A stretch of 64,000 bases of DNA from Candidatus Zhuqueibacterota bacterium (GTDB lineage: Bacteria > Zhuqueibacterota > Zhuqueibacteria > Residuimicrobiales > Krinioviventaceae), in assembly GCA_016928775.1 (NCBI GenBank), contig JAFGKD010000033.1, forward strand, positions 124,001 to 188,000, given 5' to 3'. The notes beneath the pieces were generated by a model. The model ran no database searches. It was not told the DNA's origin and was given only the letters and a program-made list of their open reading frames with translations. This document shows positions 63,469 through 64,000 of the stretch, piece after piece; position 1 is the stretch's first letter, and every line of letters begins with the position of its first letter. Position numbers and translations under genes: made by a program.

Positions 63469-64000
63469 TTGCTCATATTTGGGGATAAAACATGGAATGC
63501 TCTCCTGTACACGTTTATACTTTTCCCTGCCCTTCTTTTTTCACAAATGACTGGCAAGCTCGAATCCTTGCGCCTTTACGAAAAAGACCTGGTCATTTTA
63601 GGAGAAGACCGGCGTGGTCCTTACCTCCTTCCCGATAGTCTGATTATTGAAAATTCTGAAAAAGTGTTCCTGAACAATCAACCGCTGGCAAAAGAAAAAT
63701 ATCAATTCAATTGTATAAATGGCGAGGTGCGCTTTATTGAGCCTGTTCCGAAAGGTGCTGAAATTCGTCTCATCTATAAAATATTTCCGTATTCATTGCA
63801 AAAATCTTATTTGCATCGTACGATTCAGCAACGTGTTTTTGGTGCACCGACGGCGCCAGTGGATCCTCGCGCCCAGGAAACTCAACCTGAAAGCGAGGAT
63901 TATGCCTCGCAACTCACAAAAAGCGGCAGTATAACGCGTGGTGTGACAGTCGGCTCGAACAGAGGACTCAAGGTCAATTCTGCGCTGAATATCAACGTGA
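63469..64000 (+). CDS. SprA-like envelope protein, N-terminal part (truncated by window end)
   Basis: An open frame of at least 177 codons starts at TTG 63469, four bases after the NHL-protein stop codon, and is still open at the window edge. The N terminus is a signal peptide (LLIFGDKTWNALLYTFILF...LLFSQ). The mature part has RLYEKDLVILGEDRRGPYLL, SEKVFLNNQPLAKEKYQFN and GEVRFIEPVPKGAEIRLIYK. Near the edge SGSITRGVTVGSNRGLKVNS recalls the repeated ISRGVSFGN...VVNS motif of SprA/Sov, the type IX secretion translocon. No other start or stop interrupts it. The SprA-like label is an inference from this motif and the signal peptide. Confidence 0.65.
   Translation, partial: MLIFGDKTWNALLYTFILFPALLFSQMTGKLESLRLYEKDLVILGEDRRGPYLLPDSLIIENSEKVFLNNQPLAKEKYQFNCINGEVRFIEPVPKGAEIRLIYKIFPYSLQKSYLHRTIQQRVFGAPTAPVDPRAQETQPESEDYASQLTKSGSITRGVTVGSNRGLKVNSALNINV

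Overview
The window looks like chromosomal housekeeping DNA from an uncultured Gram-negative bacterium of the FCB superphylum (KSB1, Calditrichota or Marinimicrobia-like; the phylum is an inference). The grounds are a giant secreted protein ending in a NYPNPF-type C-terminal sorting domain, a PorV/PorQ-like outer-membrane barrel, the start of an SprA-like envelope protein, many TPR proteins, and a mitochondrial-type EF-G. No rRNA, insertion sequence, prophage or CRISPR array was seen. Four tRNA genes are present, none with an encoded CCA end.

Layout. At the left edge prfB (RF2, with its programmed +1 frameshift; 3' end outside the window) diverges from fusA and a KaiC/RecA-like ATPase gene. 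From about 61.9 kb down to 3.7 kb every gene lies on the minus strand. Reading in the direction of transcription: an NlpC/P60 lipoprotein; rpmH-rnpA-yidD-yidC-mnmE-mnmG-rsmG, the usual origin-proximal block, with two perfect parS sites around mnmG; mfd; three parvulin-type periplasmic chaperones; a DUF4159-DUF4175-TPR cluster; yjbQ, a methyltransferase and ftsEX; hrcA-grpE-dnaJ; a ComEA/pseudopilin/PilM/PilO-like group; rsmD-coaD-aminotransferase-TPR; a five-gene operon (27.7 to 10.2 kb); obgE, dprA, two tRNA-Ser genes, a small membrane protein, gltX, tRNA-Gln, glnS and tRNA-Arg. At the right end, on the plus strand, are a small membrane protein, an NHL-repeat protein and the truncated SprA-like gene.

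The most unusual region is the five-gene operon. It encodes a small secreted protein, a 3404-residue secreted protein with about 20 CARDB-like beta-sandwich units and a sorting domain, a PorV-like barrel fused to TPRs, a 1362-residue protein that joins an RsbW-like kinase domain, a transmembrane sensor, an RsbU-like phosphatase, two helix-turn-helix-like segments, an acidic region and TPRs, and finally a STAS anti-anti-sigma protein. The STAS protein carries the same helix-turn-helix-like tail as the phosphatase protein. This reads as an envelope structure tied to a partner-switching regulator, and it is the best candidate here for an undescribed system.

Regulation. Several sigma70-like promoters (TTGACA-type, 17-base spacer) are visible ahead of prfB, hrcA, tRNA-Ser, tRNA-Arg and rpmH. 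Intrinsic terminators lie directly in front of glnS, obgE, mnmE, the DUF4159 gene and the NHL gene, leaving almost no room for separate promoters. They also fix the start codons of glnS, obgE and mnmE.
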